NCBI RefSeq assembly: GCF_008039555.1
Contig: NZ_VDUW01000002.1
Span: 1-64,000, forward strand
Direction: 5' to 3'
Source: Cerasibacillus terrae
GTDB taxonomy: Bacteria; Bacillota; Bacilli; Bacillales; Amphibacillaceae
Length of the DNA: 64,000 nucleotides
The position numbers and the translations under genes were made by a program. The notes beneath the pieces were generated by a model that searched no databases, was not told the origin of the DNA, and saw only the letters and a list, made by a program, of their open reading frames with translations. Below are positions 53,561 to 61,817 of the stretch, in pieces (the stretch's first letter is position 1; the number at the start of each line of letters is the position of its first letter).

Positions 53561-54202
53561 ATGGAGTTTCAATTTGATTCGTTATTAGATGTAATAGGAG
53601 AACTGTTTTCAGATGAAATATCAATTGGTATTACAAATGAAACTGAATACATTTATTTTCGACCGAGTAAACGGATTGATTTAAAAATCCGCCCGGGTGA
53701 CCCTATACTTGAAGGAACTATTGCTTACCAAGCATTGGAAAAAAAGCAAAAGGTATCTGAATTTGTTGAACGAGAGCTTTTTGGCGTCCCATACCATGGA
53801 ATGGCTGTTCCATATTATGAAGATAAAAAAATTAAAGGAACAGTGCTTGCTGTCTATCCCGTCATAACAAAAGGAAAATCAGTTATAACGATTAAAACTG
53901 CGGATGGGTGGAAGCCAATACCGTTTGAAGATGTTATTTATATGGAAGTAAAAAATCGTAAAACACATGTATATGCAAAAAATGTGTCCGGAACACATAA
54001 AAATACATTACAGGAATTTGAATATTCTCTTCCAAAGGAATTATTTGTCCGTTGTCACCGGTCATTTATTGTAAATGTTCATCAAATTAAAGACATTTTT
54101 CCGGATTCTCACTCCACATTTGTGCTTGAAATGACAAATGGGATACGAATTTCCGTAAGCCAAAATTACTCAAGCTACTTCCGGAAATTATTAAGTTTTT
54201 AA
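53561..54202 (+). CDS. LytTR-domain transcriptional regulator
   Basis: A 213-residue regulator with no receiver domain. The N-terminal part (about 1-105; DEISIGITNETEYIYFRPSKRID) looks like a small ligand-sensing PAS-like domain. The C-terminal part (about 108-210) is a LytTR DNA-binding domain: WKPIPFEDVIYMEVKNRKTHVYA, LFVRCHRSFIVNVHQIKDI, and ISVSQNYSSYFRKLL at the end. It lies 185 bp upstream of the CoA-transferase gene on the same strand, which it probably controls (inference). GGAAGGAG precedes the ATG. Confidence 0.86.
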   Translation: MEFQFDSLLDVIGELFSDEISIGITNETEYIYFRPSKRIDLKIRPGDPILEGTIAYQALEKKQKVSEFVERELFGVPYHGMAVPYYEDKKIKGTVLAVYPVITKGKSVITIKTADGWKPIPFEDVIYMEVKNRKTHVYAKNVSGTHKNTLQEFEYSLPKELFVRCHRSFIVNVHQIKDIFPDSHSTFVLEMTNGIRISVSQNYSSYFRKLLSF

Positions 54203-54270
54203 TTGAAAAAAATCCTTTCCTCCACATCTGCTTGTTAACTAGACTAAAATATTCTGCTTCAATCATAGAA

Positions 54271-54342
54271 TTCGTTTGTTTAGTCAAAAATCTAATCGTT
54301 ATGACAAAAAACGACAAAGTACATCTTTAATAAGTTAAAATA
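54271..54342 (+). promoter_or_regulatory. Candidate LytTR operator and promoter of the CoA-transferase gene
   Basis: Holds repeated TCGTT half-sites (54272-54276, 54296-54300) and an inverted AACGA (54310-54314), then a TAAAAT -10-like element near 54336-54341. LytTR proteins bind spaced short repeats. Assignment to the neighbouring regulator is by position only. Confidence 0.4.
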
Positions 54343-54387
54343 GTATATACAATTTAAATAATTACAGTAAAAGAGGGATGATAAAAA

Positions 54388-55893
54388 ATGGGGGAAAGGA
54401 AAAATCGGATTAGAACGGAAGCCTTGCATGACCGTATCGTCTCTGCAGAAGAAGCAGCAAGTTGGATTAAAGATGGTATGACATTGGGTTTAAGTGGCTT
54501 CACACGGGCAGGTGAAGTTAAGGCGGTTCCATATGCTTTAGTAGACCGTGCGCAAAATGAAAACTTCAAAGTCAATGTATACACTGGGGCATCTTTAGGG
54601 TCAGATATAGATAAGCTGTTTACAGAAGCAGGAATTGTTAATAAGCGATTACCATTCCAAGTAGATCGTACCATGCGTAAAGCAATTAATGAAGGGGAAG
54701 TTTTGTTCGTTGACCAGCATTTATCACACACCTCAGAGTTAATTCGCTCAAATGTAATGCCAGTTGATTATGCTATTTTGGAAGCGGTTTCCATTACGGA
54801 GGACGGACAGATTATTCCAACATCTTCTGTTGGTAACTCACTAATATTCGCAGAAAATGCTAAAAATATAATTCTTGAAGTAAACACAGCATGGCCAGAA
54901 AGCTTTGAAGGCTTGCACGATTTATACAGTCCTGGAAAACAGGGAGAACGTGATCCAATTCCATTAAGAAAACCACATGATCGTATTGGAGATATTGGTA
55001 TAAAGGTGGATTTAGATAAAATTAAGGGAATTGTATTCACAGATCAAATTGATTCACCATCTGATATCGTAGCACCAGATGAAGAAACACAAATCATGGC
55101 AAACCATTTATTAGATTTCTTGCGTAAAGAGGTAGAAGCAGGACGTCTAACGGAAAAGTTAGCGCCAATCCAATCTGGAATTGGTTCTGTTGCAAACGCT
55201 GTTTTACATGGGATGCTAGAATCGGAATTTGAAGATTTAGAAGTGTATTCTGAAGTATTACAAGATGCCGTATTTGATTTGATTGATGCCGGTAAGGTAA
55301 GTTCAGCTTCCTGCTGCTCTATCACCATATCAGAAGAAAAAATGAAAAAAGTATACGGTAACTTTGAAAAATATAAAGATAAATTAATCATGCGTCCACA
55401 GGAAATTTCCAATCATCCGGAAGTTATTCGTCGCTTAGGAACCATTTCCATTAACACAGCATTAGAATTTGATATTTATGGAAATGTGAACTCAACACAT
55501 GTAACTGGTACAAAAATGATGAATGGAATTGGTGGTTCAGGGGATTTTGCCAGAAATGCTCGCTTGGCAATTTTCGTAACAAAATCAATTGCTAAAGACG
55601 GAGATATTTCTAGTGTCGTACCATTTGTATCACATGTGGATCACACAGAACATGATGTGGATGTAATCGTTACCGAACAAGGTTATGCTGATTTACGTGG
55701 CCTTGCACCAAGAGAACGTGCACCATTAATTATTGAAAACTGTGTACACCCAATGTATCGTGATCAAATGCGTGAATACTATGAAGAAGCCTTAGAACGT
55801 GGCGGTCAAACACCACATATACTAGAAAAAGCCTTCTCATGGCATAAGAACTTTATTGAAAATGGAACAATGCGTGAATTAGTAAAAGCATAA
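54388..55893 (+). CDS. Succinyl-CoA:acetate CoA-transferase / acetyl-CoA hydrolase family
   Basis: Moves CoA between succinyl-CoA or acetyl-CoA and acetate, linking acetate use or overflow to the TCA cycle. The 501-residue protein has class I CoA-transferase features: SGFTRAGEVKAVPYAL at the start, PIQSGIGSVANAVLHGM, and the expected catalytic Glu in LEVYSEVLQD. The glycine loop GGSGDFARNARLAIF and VTEQGYADLRGLAPRERA complete the pattern. It is longer and of a different subgroup than the CoA-transferase at 8573-9856. An inducible promoter under the LytTR regulator upstream is inferred. Confidence 0.92.
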   Translation: MGERKNRIRTEALHDRIVSAEEAASWIKDGMTLGLSGFTRAGEVKAVPYALVDRAQNENFKVNVYTGASLGSDIDKLFTEAGIVNKRLPFQVDRTMRKAINEGEVLFVDQHLSHTSELIRSNVMPVDYAILEAVSITEDGQIIPTSSVGNSLIFAENAKNIILEVNTAWPESFEGLHDLYSPGKQGERDPIPLRKPHDRIGDIGIKVDLDKIKGIVFTDQIDSPSDIVAPDEETQIMANHLLDFLRKEVEAGRLTEKLAPIQSGIGSVANAVLHGMLESEFEDLEVYSEVLQDAVFDLIDAGKVSSASCCSITISEEKMKKVYGNFEKYKDKLIMRPQEISNHPEVIRRLGTISINTALEFDIYGNVNSTHVTGTKMMNGIGGSGDFARNARLAIFVTKSIAKDGDISSVVPFVSHVDHTEHDVDVIVTEQGYADLRGLAPRERAPLIIENCVHPMYRDQMREYYEEALERGGQTPHILEKAFSWHKNFIENGTMRELVKA

Positions 55894-55952
55894 TGATTTA
55901 GGGAATATTTTAAAAATACAATGCTCTATTGTTGGTTTATATATTATGTGCG

Positions 55953-55993
55953 ATAAGCTGATTTTCCTTGGGGGAGGAAGATCAGTTTTTTTT
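55953..55993 (+). terminator. Terminator after the CoA-transferase gene
   Basis: CTGATTTTCC pairs with GGAAGATCAG around TTGGGGGA, followed by eight T. Confidence 0.88.
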
Positions 55994-56164
55994 GTTTTAC
56001 AATCCAGAGCTCTATACTAATTTTGGTGGTACCCTTAATATGGTACGATGTGGCAGCCTTTGCTTGCTTGAAATCACGCAAATTTGAAATGACAGCACGC
56101 GGTGTGCTCCAATTACTTATGTCGGTCATTCATATTAGATAAAGGAAGCTTCATCTGTGACAAA

Positions 56165-56210
56165 TTAAATAAAATAAAGCCGAACCTCAGGGGAAGGAAA
56201 CGGCTTTATA
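56165..56210 (-). terminator. Terminator of the 18-codon peptide unit
   Basis: ATAAAGCCG (56174-56182) pairs with CGGCTTTAT (56201-56209). On the minus strand it is followed by TTTATTTAATTTG. It lies 25-60 bp past the small ORF stop. Confidence 0.65.
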
Positions 56211-56233
56211 TCAAAAGGGGGTGGGCACTTTCA

Positions 56234-56290
56234 TTACAGATAAATGAGAATCACGAAGAGACATACGAATACTCTTATAAATAATTTCAT
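56234..56290 (-). CDS. 18-residue hydrophobic peptide
   Basis: Minus-strand ORF MKLFIRVFVCLFVILIYL with a perfect SD (GGAGG, seven bases before ATG). The peptide is almost entirely hydrophobic with two positive charges near the N-terminus, as in membrane-inserting small peptides. A TATACT-like -10 lies near 56338-56343 and a terminator follows, giving a predicted transcript of about 160 nt. It resembles type I toxins or regulatory membrane peptides in general character, but I cannot match it to a family. No antisense RNA could be identified by eye. Confidence 0.5.
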   Translation of the reverse strand: MKLFIRVFVCLFVILIYL

Positions 56291-56437
56291 CGCCATACCT
56301 CCATATCTATGTGATATCACTCTTTATCTTTAAATTAAGTATACAAGAAAACTATTAAAACACTGTGAACAATAGGTAAATGTCTTGTAAATTTCCATAT
56401 AGATTCATGCATCTATCAAAGAAAGGGGGAAAACCGA

Positions 56438-56659
56438 GTGGATTGGTTAAGTAGATATGACTGGATTGTTCCTACAAATCCATTAGCAGCTATGTTTATA
56501 GGAATTCTTTTTTCTATATTTATTTCTATGTTTATTTGGATAGAAACAAAAGATAAGAAGACAACGATGAAAACTCTTATTGTCACGGTAATCGTTATCC
56601 TTTTATTGGTACTTCTTTTAAAACAAATTGGGTTTTACGCATCCACACCCTTGGAATAA
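56438..56659 (+). CDS. Small two-helix membrane protein
   Basis: 73 residues with two hydrophobic helices (PLAAMFIGILFSIFISMFIWI and TLIVTVIVILLLVLLLKQIGF) joined by a charged loop (ETKDKKTTMK). GTG start, seven bases after AAAGGGGGA. Family and function unknown. It is upstream of purC on the same strand by 105 bp. Confidence 0.72.
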   Translation: MDWLSRYDWIVPTNPLAAMFIGILFSIFISMFIWIETKDKKTTMKTLIVTVIVILLLVLLLKQIGFYASTPLE

Positions 56660-56764
56660 CTTATCTGCTCAATGCCTCTCGTTTACACCACAGTTATTAT
56701 ATGTCATAATATAACCATTAATCGAAATGATTTTCCAAAACCTTGAAGAAAGAGGAATCCTGTC

Positions 56765-57448
56765 ATGAAGCTTGTTTATACTGGAAAAACAAAAGATGTA
56801 TACAAAATAAATGAAAATCAAGTTTTGTTGAAATTTAAAGATGATGTCACTGGAGAAGATGGGGTTTTTGACCCAGGTGCAAACACGGTGGGATTAACAA
56901 TGGAAGGTGCCGGAAAAGCAGCATTACGCCTAACAACTTTCTTTTTTGAAATTCTAAAGAAAGAAAATATCCCAACACACTATATTTCCTCTGATATAGA
57001 AAATACGGAAATGACAGTTGTTCCCGCTACACCATTTGGGGAAGGGCTGGAAGTTATATGTCGCTACCGTGCAGTGGGTAGTTTCTTACGTCGTTATGGA
57101 AAATATGCTACAGAAGGTCAATCATTAGATGCCTTTGTAGAAATCACATTAAAAGATGATGAACGAAATGATCCACCAATTAGTAGGGATGCACTTGATA
57201 TGCTTGGTATTTTATCGCTACAGGAATATGAAAGTTTAAAACAAATGACCCAAGATATTTCAGAAATTGTGAAATATGAGCTTGGTAAAAAAGGTATCGA
57301 ATTATATGATATTAAATTTGAATTTGGTAGAGATCAAGCTGGGAATATCATCTTAATTGATGAAATTTCAGGTGGAAATATGCGTGCTTATAAAGATGGA
57401 AAGTATATTGAACCACTCAAACTTACAAAATTAATGTTAGAACAATAA
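56765..57448 (+). CDS. purC: Phosphoribosylaminoimidazole-succinocarboxamide synthase (PurC-like), orphan
   Basis: Joins aspartate to CAIR in purine synthesis. The 227-residue protein keeps the N-terminal LVYTGKTKDVYKI with the ATP loop, the first signature in altered form (LEVICRYRAVGSFLRRY, without the usual Pro), and the second signature DIKFEFG, plus IDEISGGNMR near the end. It lies alone, away from any pur gene, and differs from standard Bacillus PurC, so it may be a second, specialised copy (inference). AAGAAAGAGG precedes the ATG. Confidence 0.83.
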   Translation: MKLVYTGKTKDVYKINENQVLLKFKDDVTGEDGVFDPGANTVGLTMEGAGKAALRLTTFFFEILKKENIPTHYISSDIENTEMTVVPATPFGEGLEVICRYRAVGSFLRRYGKYATEGQSLDAFVEITLKDDERNDPPISRDALDMLGILSLQEYESLKQMTQDISEIVKYELGKKGIELYDIKFEFGRDQAGNIILIDEISGGNMRAYKDGKYIEPLKLTKLMLEQ

Positions 57449-57500
57449 GAAGGTATTTGCCACATCTACTATCACATGAATGGTGGTTGTGGCTTCTTAT

Positions 57501-57545
57501 TTGTCTTTTATATGAAACTCCTGTATAATGAATGACTATCAGTCA
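57501..57545 (+). promoter_or_regulatory. Promoter and TetR operator of the tetR gene
   Basis: TTGTCT (57501-57506), a 17-bp spacer and TATAAT (57524-57529). The palindrome TGACTATCAGTCA (57533-57545) lies on the start site. The same TGACT-N3-AGTCA palindrome recurs before the efflux genes (58289-58301). Confidence 0.8.
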
Positions 57546-57651
57546 GTGTTTTATCAGAGGCTGTTGTTCTAGATAGTTGTGATTTTTAAAAATGAAGAAG
57601 ATCATTTATTATACAAAATGTGCCTTCAAAAGTAGGAAATGGAGGGGAACT

Positions 57652-58236
57652 ATGGAAGGTAAAAAAGGACGAATCATTCATGCCGCAATTGATATTTTTT
57701 CGGAAAAAGGGATTGATCAAACAAAGGTATCTGATATTGTAAAAAAAGCAGGCATTGCACAAGGGACGTTTTATTTATATTTCCCTTCGAAACTTGCGGT
57801 AATGCCGTCAATTGCTGAAGTTATGGTAGAAAAAATTTTAGCGGAAGTAAAACAATCCATTGAACAACAAGCATCTTTTTCGGAGCAATTAAAGCAAGTT
57901 ATTCACGTTGTATTCCGAATAACACAAGATTACAGAGAAATTTTTGCATTAATATATGCTGGTCTTGCTTCTACGGAGTATTTACAAGAATGGGAAGCAA
58001 TTTATGAACCGTACTATGATTGGATGAGCCGCTTTTTAGAAAAAGCGCAAAAAGAAGGTGTGATTCGAAAAAGCATACATCCTGAACAGACAGCAATTTT
58101 ATTAATAGGTTTGATTGAATCAGCAGCAGAACAGACATACCTTTATTCGCATGGTAATTCGGATACGGCAATATGTAAGAAAGAAGAGGTACTTGAATTT
58201 GCGGAACATGCTTTGGGATTAAAAGAGAAAGAATAG
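57652..58236 (+). CDS. TetR-family repressor
   Basis: A regulator of about 194 residues. The N-terminal HTH is typical: GRIIHAAIDIFSEKGIDQTKVSDIVKKAGIAQGTFYLYFPSKLAV. The C-terminal helices form the ligand and dimer domain. An upstream reading from 57592 exists, but GGAGGGG sits just before the ATG at 57652. Matching palindromes before its own gene and before the SMR pair indicate it represses both and is released by a drug or cation that the pump exports (inference). Confidence 0.93.
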   Translation: MEGKKGRIIHAAIDIFSEKGIDQTKVSDIVKKAGIAQGTFYLYFPSKLAVMPSIAEVMVEKILAEVKQSIEQQASFSEQLKQVIHVVFRITQDYREIFALIYAGLASTEYLQEWEAIYEPYYDWMSRFLEKAQKEGVIRKSIHPEQTAILLIGLIESAAEQTYLYSHGNSDTAICKKEEVLEFAEHALGLKEKE

Positions 58237-58288
58237 TTTTTTATGAAATTACATGTCTGGAGATCCGGACAATTTTTTAAAAGATTAA

Positions 58289-58301
58289 TGACTGAGAGTC
58301 A
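58289..58301 (+). promoter_or_regulatory. TetR operator before the SMR efflux pair
   Basis: The palindrome TGACTGAGAGTCA has the same arms as the site at 57533-57545. It lies about 50 bp upstream of the first efflux gene, ahead of a TATAAA (58310-58315). Confidence 0.75.
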
Positions 58302-58351
58302 GTCAATAATATAAACTCGATTTAAGGTGTATTTTAAAGGAGTGAATTTAC

Positions 58352-58741
58352 TTGAAGAAAGCAGAAGGTAGTAAAGGAAAGTATTGGATTTATGTAGCAT
58401 TGACAAGTTTTTTCGAATTAGTGTGGATTTTTGGATTTAATACGGCATCAGCGTGGTGGCATTGGATTTTTATAGTGTCATTTATTATCCTTGATTTGCA
58501 CTTTTTAGCAAAAGCTGTGGAAGGTTTACCAGGTGGAACGGTATACGCTGTGTTTGCTGGGGTTGGTACAATTGGAACCTTTTTAATGGACGTGTATTTA
58601 TTCGGAGAACATATGAGCATGGCGAAAATAATTTGTATTTTCATGATTGTTGTAGGTGTTGTCGGCTTGAAATTAGCTGATGATCAAGCAGAAAAAGAAG
58701 AAAGTCATGTACACCATGTAGAAGGAGGCGCACATCAATAA
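58352..58741 (+). CDS. Small multidrug resistance efflux subunit (YkkC-like)
   Basis: 129-residue SMR protein with four membrane helices. The conserved Glu of the first helix is in ALTSFFELVWIFGFN, and GTVYAVFAGVGTIGTFLMDVYLFGE is the helix 3 region. It has a longer C-terminal tail with His residues than its partner, as in the YkkC/YkkD type of paired pump. TTG start, nine bases after AAAGGAG. Its stop shares one base with the next ATG. Substrates may be cationic drugs or guanidinium; no guanidine riboswitch was seen, and a TetR site takes its place. Confidence 0.88.
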   Translation: MKKAEGSKGKYWIYVALTSFFELVWIFGFNTASAWWHWIFIVSFIILDLHFLAKAVEGLPGGTVYAVFAGVGTIGTFLMDVYLFGEHMSMAKIICIFMIVVGVVGLKLADDQAEKEESHVHHVEGGAHQ

Positions 58742-59055
58742 TGGGTTGGATATTTGTTTTATTAGCTGCTTCTGCGGAATTAGTCGGTGTTTGGGGCTTA
58801 AATTTATTTAGCCAAAAACGAAACCTAAAGAACGGTATCCTTTACTTCGGTGGTTTAGGTTTATCGTTTGCATTGATTTATTTATCTTTTAAATACTTAC
58901 CAGTGAGTATTGCCTATGCTGTATTCACGGGATTAGGAACAGCTGGAGCAGTTCTTATTAATATGTTCTTTTTTGGGGATTCAAAAAGTTGGTCACGTAT
59001 TGGGAGTTTAATCCTTATCATCGCCGGAGTTGTCGGCTTAAAAGCATTATCATAA
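58741..59055 (+). CDS. Small multidrug resistance efflux subunit (YkkD-like)
   Basis: 104 residues, four membrane helices: LLAASAELVGVWGLN with the conserved Glu, then LPVSIAYAVFTGLGTAGAVLINMFFFG. It is the second half of a paired SMR pump and probably assembles in opposite membrane orientation with the first. It is translationally coupled to it (TAATG overlap). A strong terminator follows. Confidence 0.9.
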   Translation: MGWIFVLLAASAELVGVWGLNLFSQKRNLKNGILYFGGLGLSFALIYLSFKYLPVSIAYAVFTGLGTAGAVLINMFFFGDSKSWSRIGSLILIIAGVVGLKALS

Positions 59056-59056
59056 G

Positions 59057-59091
59057 AAAAATGGCACCTCAATATGATGAGGTGCCATTTC
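59057..59091. terminator. Bidirectional terminator between efflux and monooxygenase genes
   Basis: The perfect stem AAATGGCACCTCA/TGAGGTGCCATTT has a short loop. Confidence 0.9.
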
Positions 59092-59126
59092 TGTGTATTG
59101 AGCTGAAATCCCGATATCTTCCTCAA

Positions 59127-60146
59127 TCAGTCCATCATTTCAGCAATTATTTCATAGGAGCGAAGTCTTTCTTTGTGCTCATATATTTGTGAATGAATAA
59201 TTAATTCGTCTGCATTTGTTTTCTTTATGAAGTCCTCTAAACCGCGTTTTACAGTTTCCTTACTACCAACGATGGTTGTACCGGATTGGAGTGTCTTTTC
59301 AATTGCGGCTTTTTCAGATAATGTCCAAATTTCTTCCATATCTTCAACAGGTGCTTGTAACTTTCCTGGTGTTCCCCTACGCAAGCTTAAAAATTGTTGT
59401 TGTAATGATGTTGCTAGATATTTTGCTTTTTCATCGGTATCACTTACGACGACATTGACGCCAAGCATGGCATAAGGCTTTTGCAAAGTATTAGAAGGTT
59501 TGAAATTATCCCGATAAAGCTTTAATGCTTGTAGTGTATAATCTGGTGCGAAATGGCTTGCAAAGGAAAATGGTAGGCCTTTTTCAGCAGCAAGACGAGC
59601 ACTAAATCCACTGGATCCGAGTAGCCAAATAGGGATATCTAGCCCTTCTCCTGGGTATGCATGGACAATTCCTGTGCCTTCGAAATATGCTTGTAACTCT
59701 TCTACTTGTTTCGGAAATTCTTCTACACGTTGTTTTAAATCACGACGTAAAGCAAAAGCAGTCATTTGGTCTGAGCCAGGTGCTCGGCCTAATCCTAGAT
59801 CAATTCGTCCTGGGTACAATGATTCTAGTGTACCGAATTGTTCTGCGATGACTAGGGATGCATGGTTTGGTAACATAACACCACCTGAACCAACCCGCAT
59901 ATGGTTTGTCTTTCCAGCAACATGTCCAATAAGAACAGATGTTGCCGCACTTGCTATTCCAGGCATACTGTGATGCTCTGCTAGCCAGTAACGATGATAG
60001 CCCCATTTTTCTGCATGTTGGGCTAAATCCTCTGTATGTTGAAATGATTCTTTTGCTGTACTTCCCTCTTTAATTGGTGCCAAATCAAGAATCGATAATG
60101 GAATTTCATTAAATGTTTTTGTATGTGATGAGTTTCTTATTGTCAA
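59127..60146 (-). CDS. LLM-class flavin-dependent monooxygenase
   Basis: 339-residue protein of the bacterial luciferase-like family, using FMNH2 or F420-like flavin to oxidise a small substrate. [52 protein letters not shown] is the typical N-terminal pattern. [39 protein letters not shown] and [21 protein letters not shown] follow. The substrate is unknown. It is a single gene, convergent with the efflux operon. Confidence 0.9.
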   Translation of the reverse strand: MTIRNSSHTKTFNEIPLSILDLAPIKEGSTAKESFQHTEDLAQHAEKWGYHRYWLAEHHSMPGIASAATSVLIGHVAGKTNHMRVGSGGVMLPNHASLVIAEQFGTLESLYPGRIDLGLGRAPGSDQMTAFALRRDLKQRVEEFPKQVEELQAYFEGTGIVHAYPGEGLDIPIWLLGSSGFSARLAAEKGLPFSFASHFAPDYTLQALKLYRDNFKPSNTLQKPYAMLGVNVVVSDTDEKAKYLATSLQQQFLSLRRGTPGKLQAPVEDMEEIWTLSEKAAIEKTLQSGTTIVGSKETVKRGLEDFIKKTNADELIIHSQIYEHKERLRSYEIIAEMMD

Positions 60147-60362
60147 GAGAACTACCCCCTCAAATAAATGATTATAACGATAATTATGGAGGAGAAATTC
60201 TCTTCCGACAAGTATACTGCTTTTGATATGGTATAATGATACATTGAGAAATTTGAAATTTTAAGTTCACATGGAATTTTGGTACGATAGAAAGGTATTA
60301 TATAAATGAGGTTAATTTTAATTTCGTAAACAGCTATATAGAAAAGAGAGGTTTTCTTGAAC

Positions 60363-61439
60363 ATGAAAAAATCCATTTATGGTATGACATATGAACAATT
60401 ACAAGTGTGGCTTGTTGAACATGGTGAGAAAAAATTCCGAACGCAGCAAGTATGGGATTGGCTGTATAAGAAACGTGTAAAGAGTTTTTCAGATATGCGT
60501 AATGTGAATAAGGAGTGTATCGCTTTATTGGAAGAAAATTTCTTTCTTCATACGCTAGAAGAGGAAGTGAAGCAAGAATCCAAAGATGGAACGATTAAAT
60601 TTTTATTCAAGCTGTCTGATGGTAACTTAATTGAAACTGTACTGATGCGGTTTCCTTATGGGTTATCGGTTTGTGTCACGACACAGGTTGGTTGTAATAT
60701 TGGTTGTTCCTTCTGTGCAAGTGGTTTATTAAAGAAAAGCCGTGATTTAACTGCAGGTGAAATTGTGGAACAAATTATGAAAGTACAAGCACATTTGGAT
60801 GCACAAGGGAAAGAAGAACGTGTGAGCCATATTGTGGTGATGGGAATTGGTGAGCCATTTGATAATTTCGATAATCTTATTGATTTCTTAACCGTTGTTA
60901 ATGATCAGCAAGGTCTATCTATCGGTGCCCGCCATATTACTGTATCAACAAGTGGATTAGCGCATAAAATATATGAATTCGCTGATTTAGATTCTCAAGT
61001 GAATCTTGCTATTTCCTTACATGCACCGAATAATGAACTCAGAACGCGAATTATGAAAATCAATCGAGCATTCAATATAGAGAAATTAATGGATGCGATT
61101 CATTACTATTTAAAAAAGACAAATCGACGAATTACGTATGAATATATTATGCTTCGTGATGTAAATGACCATGAAACAGAAGCATTACAATTAGCTGCTC
61201 TATTAAAAGACCATCGCCATTTGGCATATGTTAATTTAATTCCATACAATCCAGTGGATGAGCATAGTGAATATCAGCGCAGTAAGACGGAGACCATTCA
61301 AGCATTTTACGAAACATTAAAGAAGCATGGCATCCAAAGTGGTGTCCGTTGGGAAAATGGGGCAGATATTGATGCTGCCTGTGGTCAGCTTCGCAGTAAA
61401 CAAATAAAAAAACAGCCCCCGAGCTGTGGTAGATCTTAA
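60363..61439 (+). CDS. rlmN: 23S rRNA (adenine-2503-C2)-methyltransferase RlmN
   Basis: Radical-SAM enzyme that methylates A2503 of 23S rRNA (and tRNA A37 in some species). The protein of about 358 residues has an N-terminal helical domain ([28 protein letters not shown]), the radical-SAM cysteines in [25 protein letters not shown], the [11 protein letters not shown] stretch, and the reactive Cys in ACGQLRSKQ near the end. A TTG at 60357 is closer to the GAGAGG site and is a possible start. It could be the only RlmN or a paralogue; Cfr-type resistance is less likely from the overall sequence. Confidence 0.92.
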   Translation: MKKSIYGMTYEQLQVWLVEHGEKKFRTQQVWDWLYKKRVKSFSDMRNVNKECIALLEENFFLHTLEEEVKQESKDGTIKFLFKLSDGNLIETVLMRFPYGLSVCVTTQVGCNIGCSFCASGLLKKSRDLTAGEIVEQIMKVQAHLDAQGKEERVSHIVVMGIGEPFDNFDNLIDFLTVVNDQQGLSIGARHITVSTSGLAHKIYEFADLDSQVNLAISLHAPNNELRTRIMKINRAFNIEKLMDAIHYYLKKTNRRITYEYIMLRDVNDHETEALQLAALLKDHRHLAYVNLIPYNPVDEHSEYQRSKTETIQAFYETLKKHGIQSGVRWENGADIDAACGQLRSKQIKKQPPSCGRS

Positions 61440-61441
61440 AG

Positions 61442-61576
61442 AAGATGCTGGGACACAAGTGATAATAACTGGTTTTCGGTTTAAAACATGAAAATAAAAA
61501 ACGCATGAAATCTAGATTTAAAAATTTAGATTTCATGCGTTTTATTCATTTTAAAAGAGTTTTGTTCCAGCATCTT
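61442..61576 (+). repeat. Nested inverted repeat downstream of rlmN
   Basis: The outer arms GATGCTGGGACA (61443-61454) and TGTTCCAGCATC (about 61563-61574) enclose an inner, near-perfect stem of about 20 bp, AAAACGCATGAAATCTA...TAGATTTCATGCGTTTT (about 61498-61544), followed by TATT. The inner hairpin can terminate rlmN. The outer arms resemble the GCTGGGACA block at the start of the window. Confidence 0.75.
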
Positions 61577-61720
61577 TTATCGCAGATTAACTGGCTGTAA
61601 GACCTCCACTTCAAGAATTCGATATACTCAAGAAGTATAAGTGGAGGACCAACAGCCAGTAAAGGTCCGCTTCTTCAACTAACATGAAGAAAACTCCCAC
61701 TGATAGAAGTTTCATTTTAT
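61577..61720 (+). repeat. Dispersed two-hairpin repeat, shortened copy
   Basis: Starts TTATCGCAGATTAACTGG and keeps hairpin 1 in full (ACTGGCTGT..CCTCCAC with GTGGAGG..ACAGCCAGT). The first arm of hairpin 2 is deleted; CTCCCACTGAT and AAGTTTCATTTTAT remain. Confidence 0.88.
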
Positions 61721-61817
61721 TCTTGGAGTATTTTCATTTTATTTTTCAAAAATCGTTGTAATATCGGGGTTGTTCCCATATAGTTAAAGTAGGAATTTTC
61801 CAAAAAGGAGTGCAATG

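Noticed and set aside
56020..56080. GGTGGTACC motif suggesting a T-box leader
   Set aside because: Only the core GGTGGTACC matches. The AGGGTGG-ACCGCG consensus, specifier loop, terminator pair and a suitable downstream gene are missing.
55944..56129. Minus-strand ORF of 61 codons (start TDISNWSTPRAVISNLRDF)
   Set aside because: It contains the strong plus-strand terminator at 55953-55993 and has no ribosome binding site. It may be a gene remnant, but I could not support a family.
60363..61439. Cfr-type antibiotic-resistance methyltransferase
   Set aside because: The radical-SAM motif, length and N-terminal domain fit housekeeping RlmN, and no mobile element or resistance gene is nearby.
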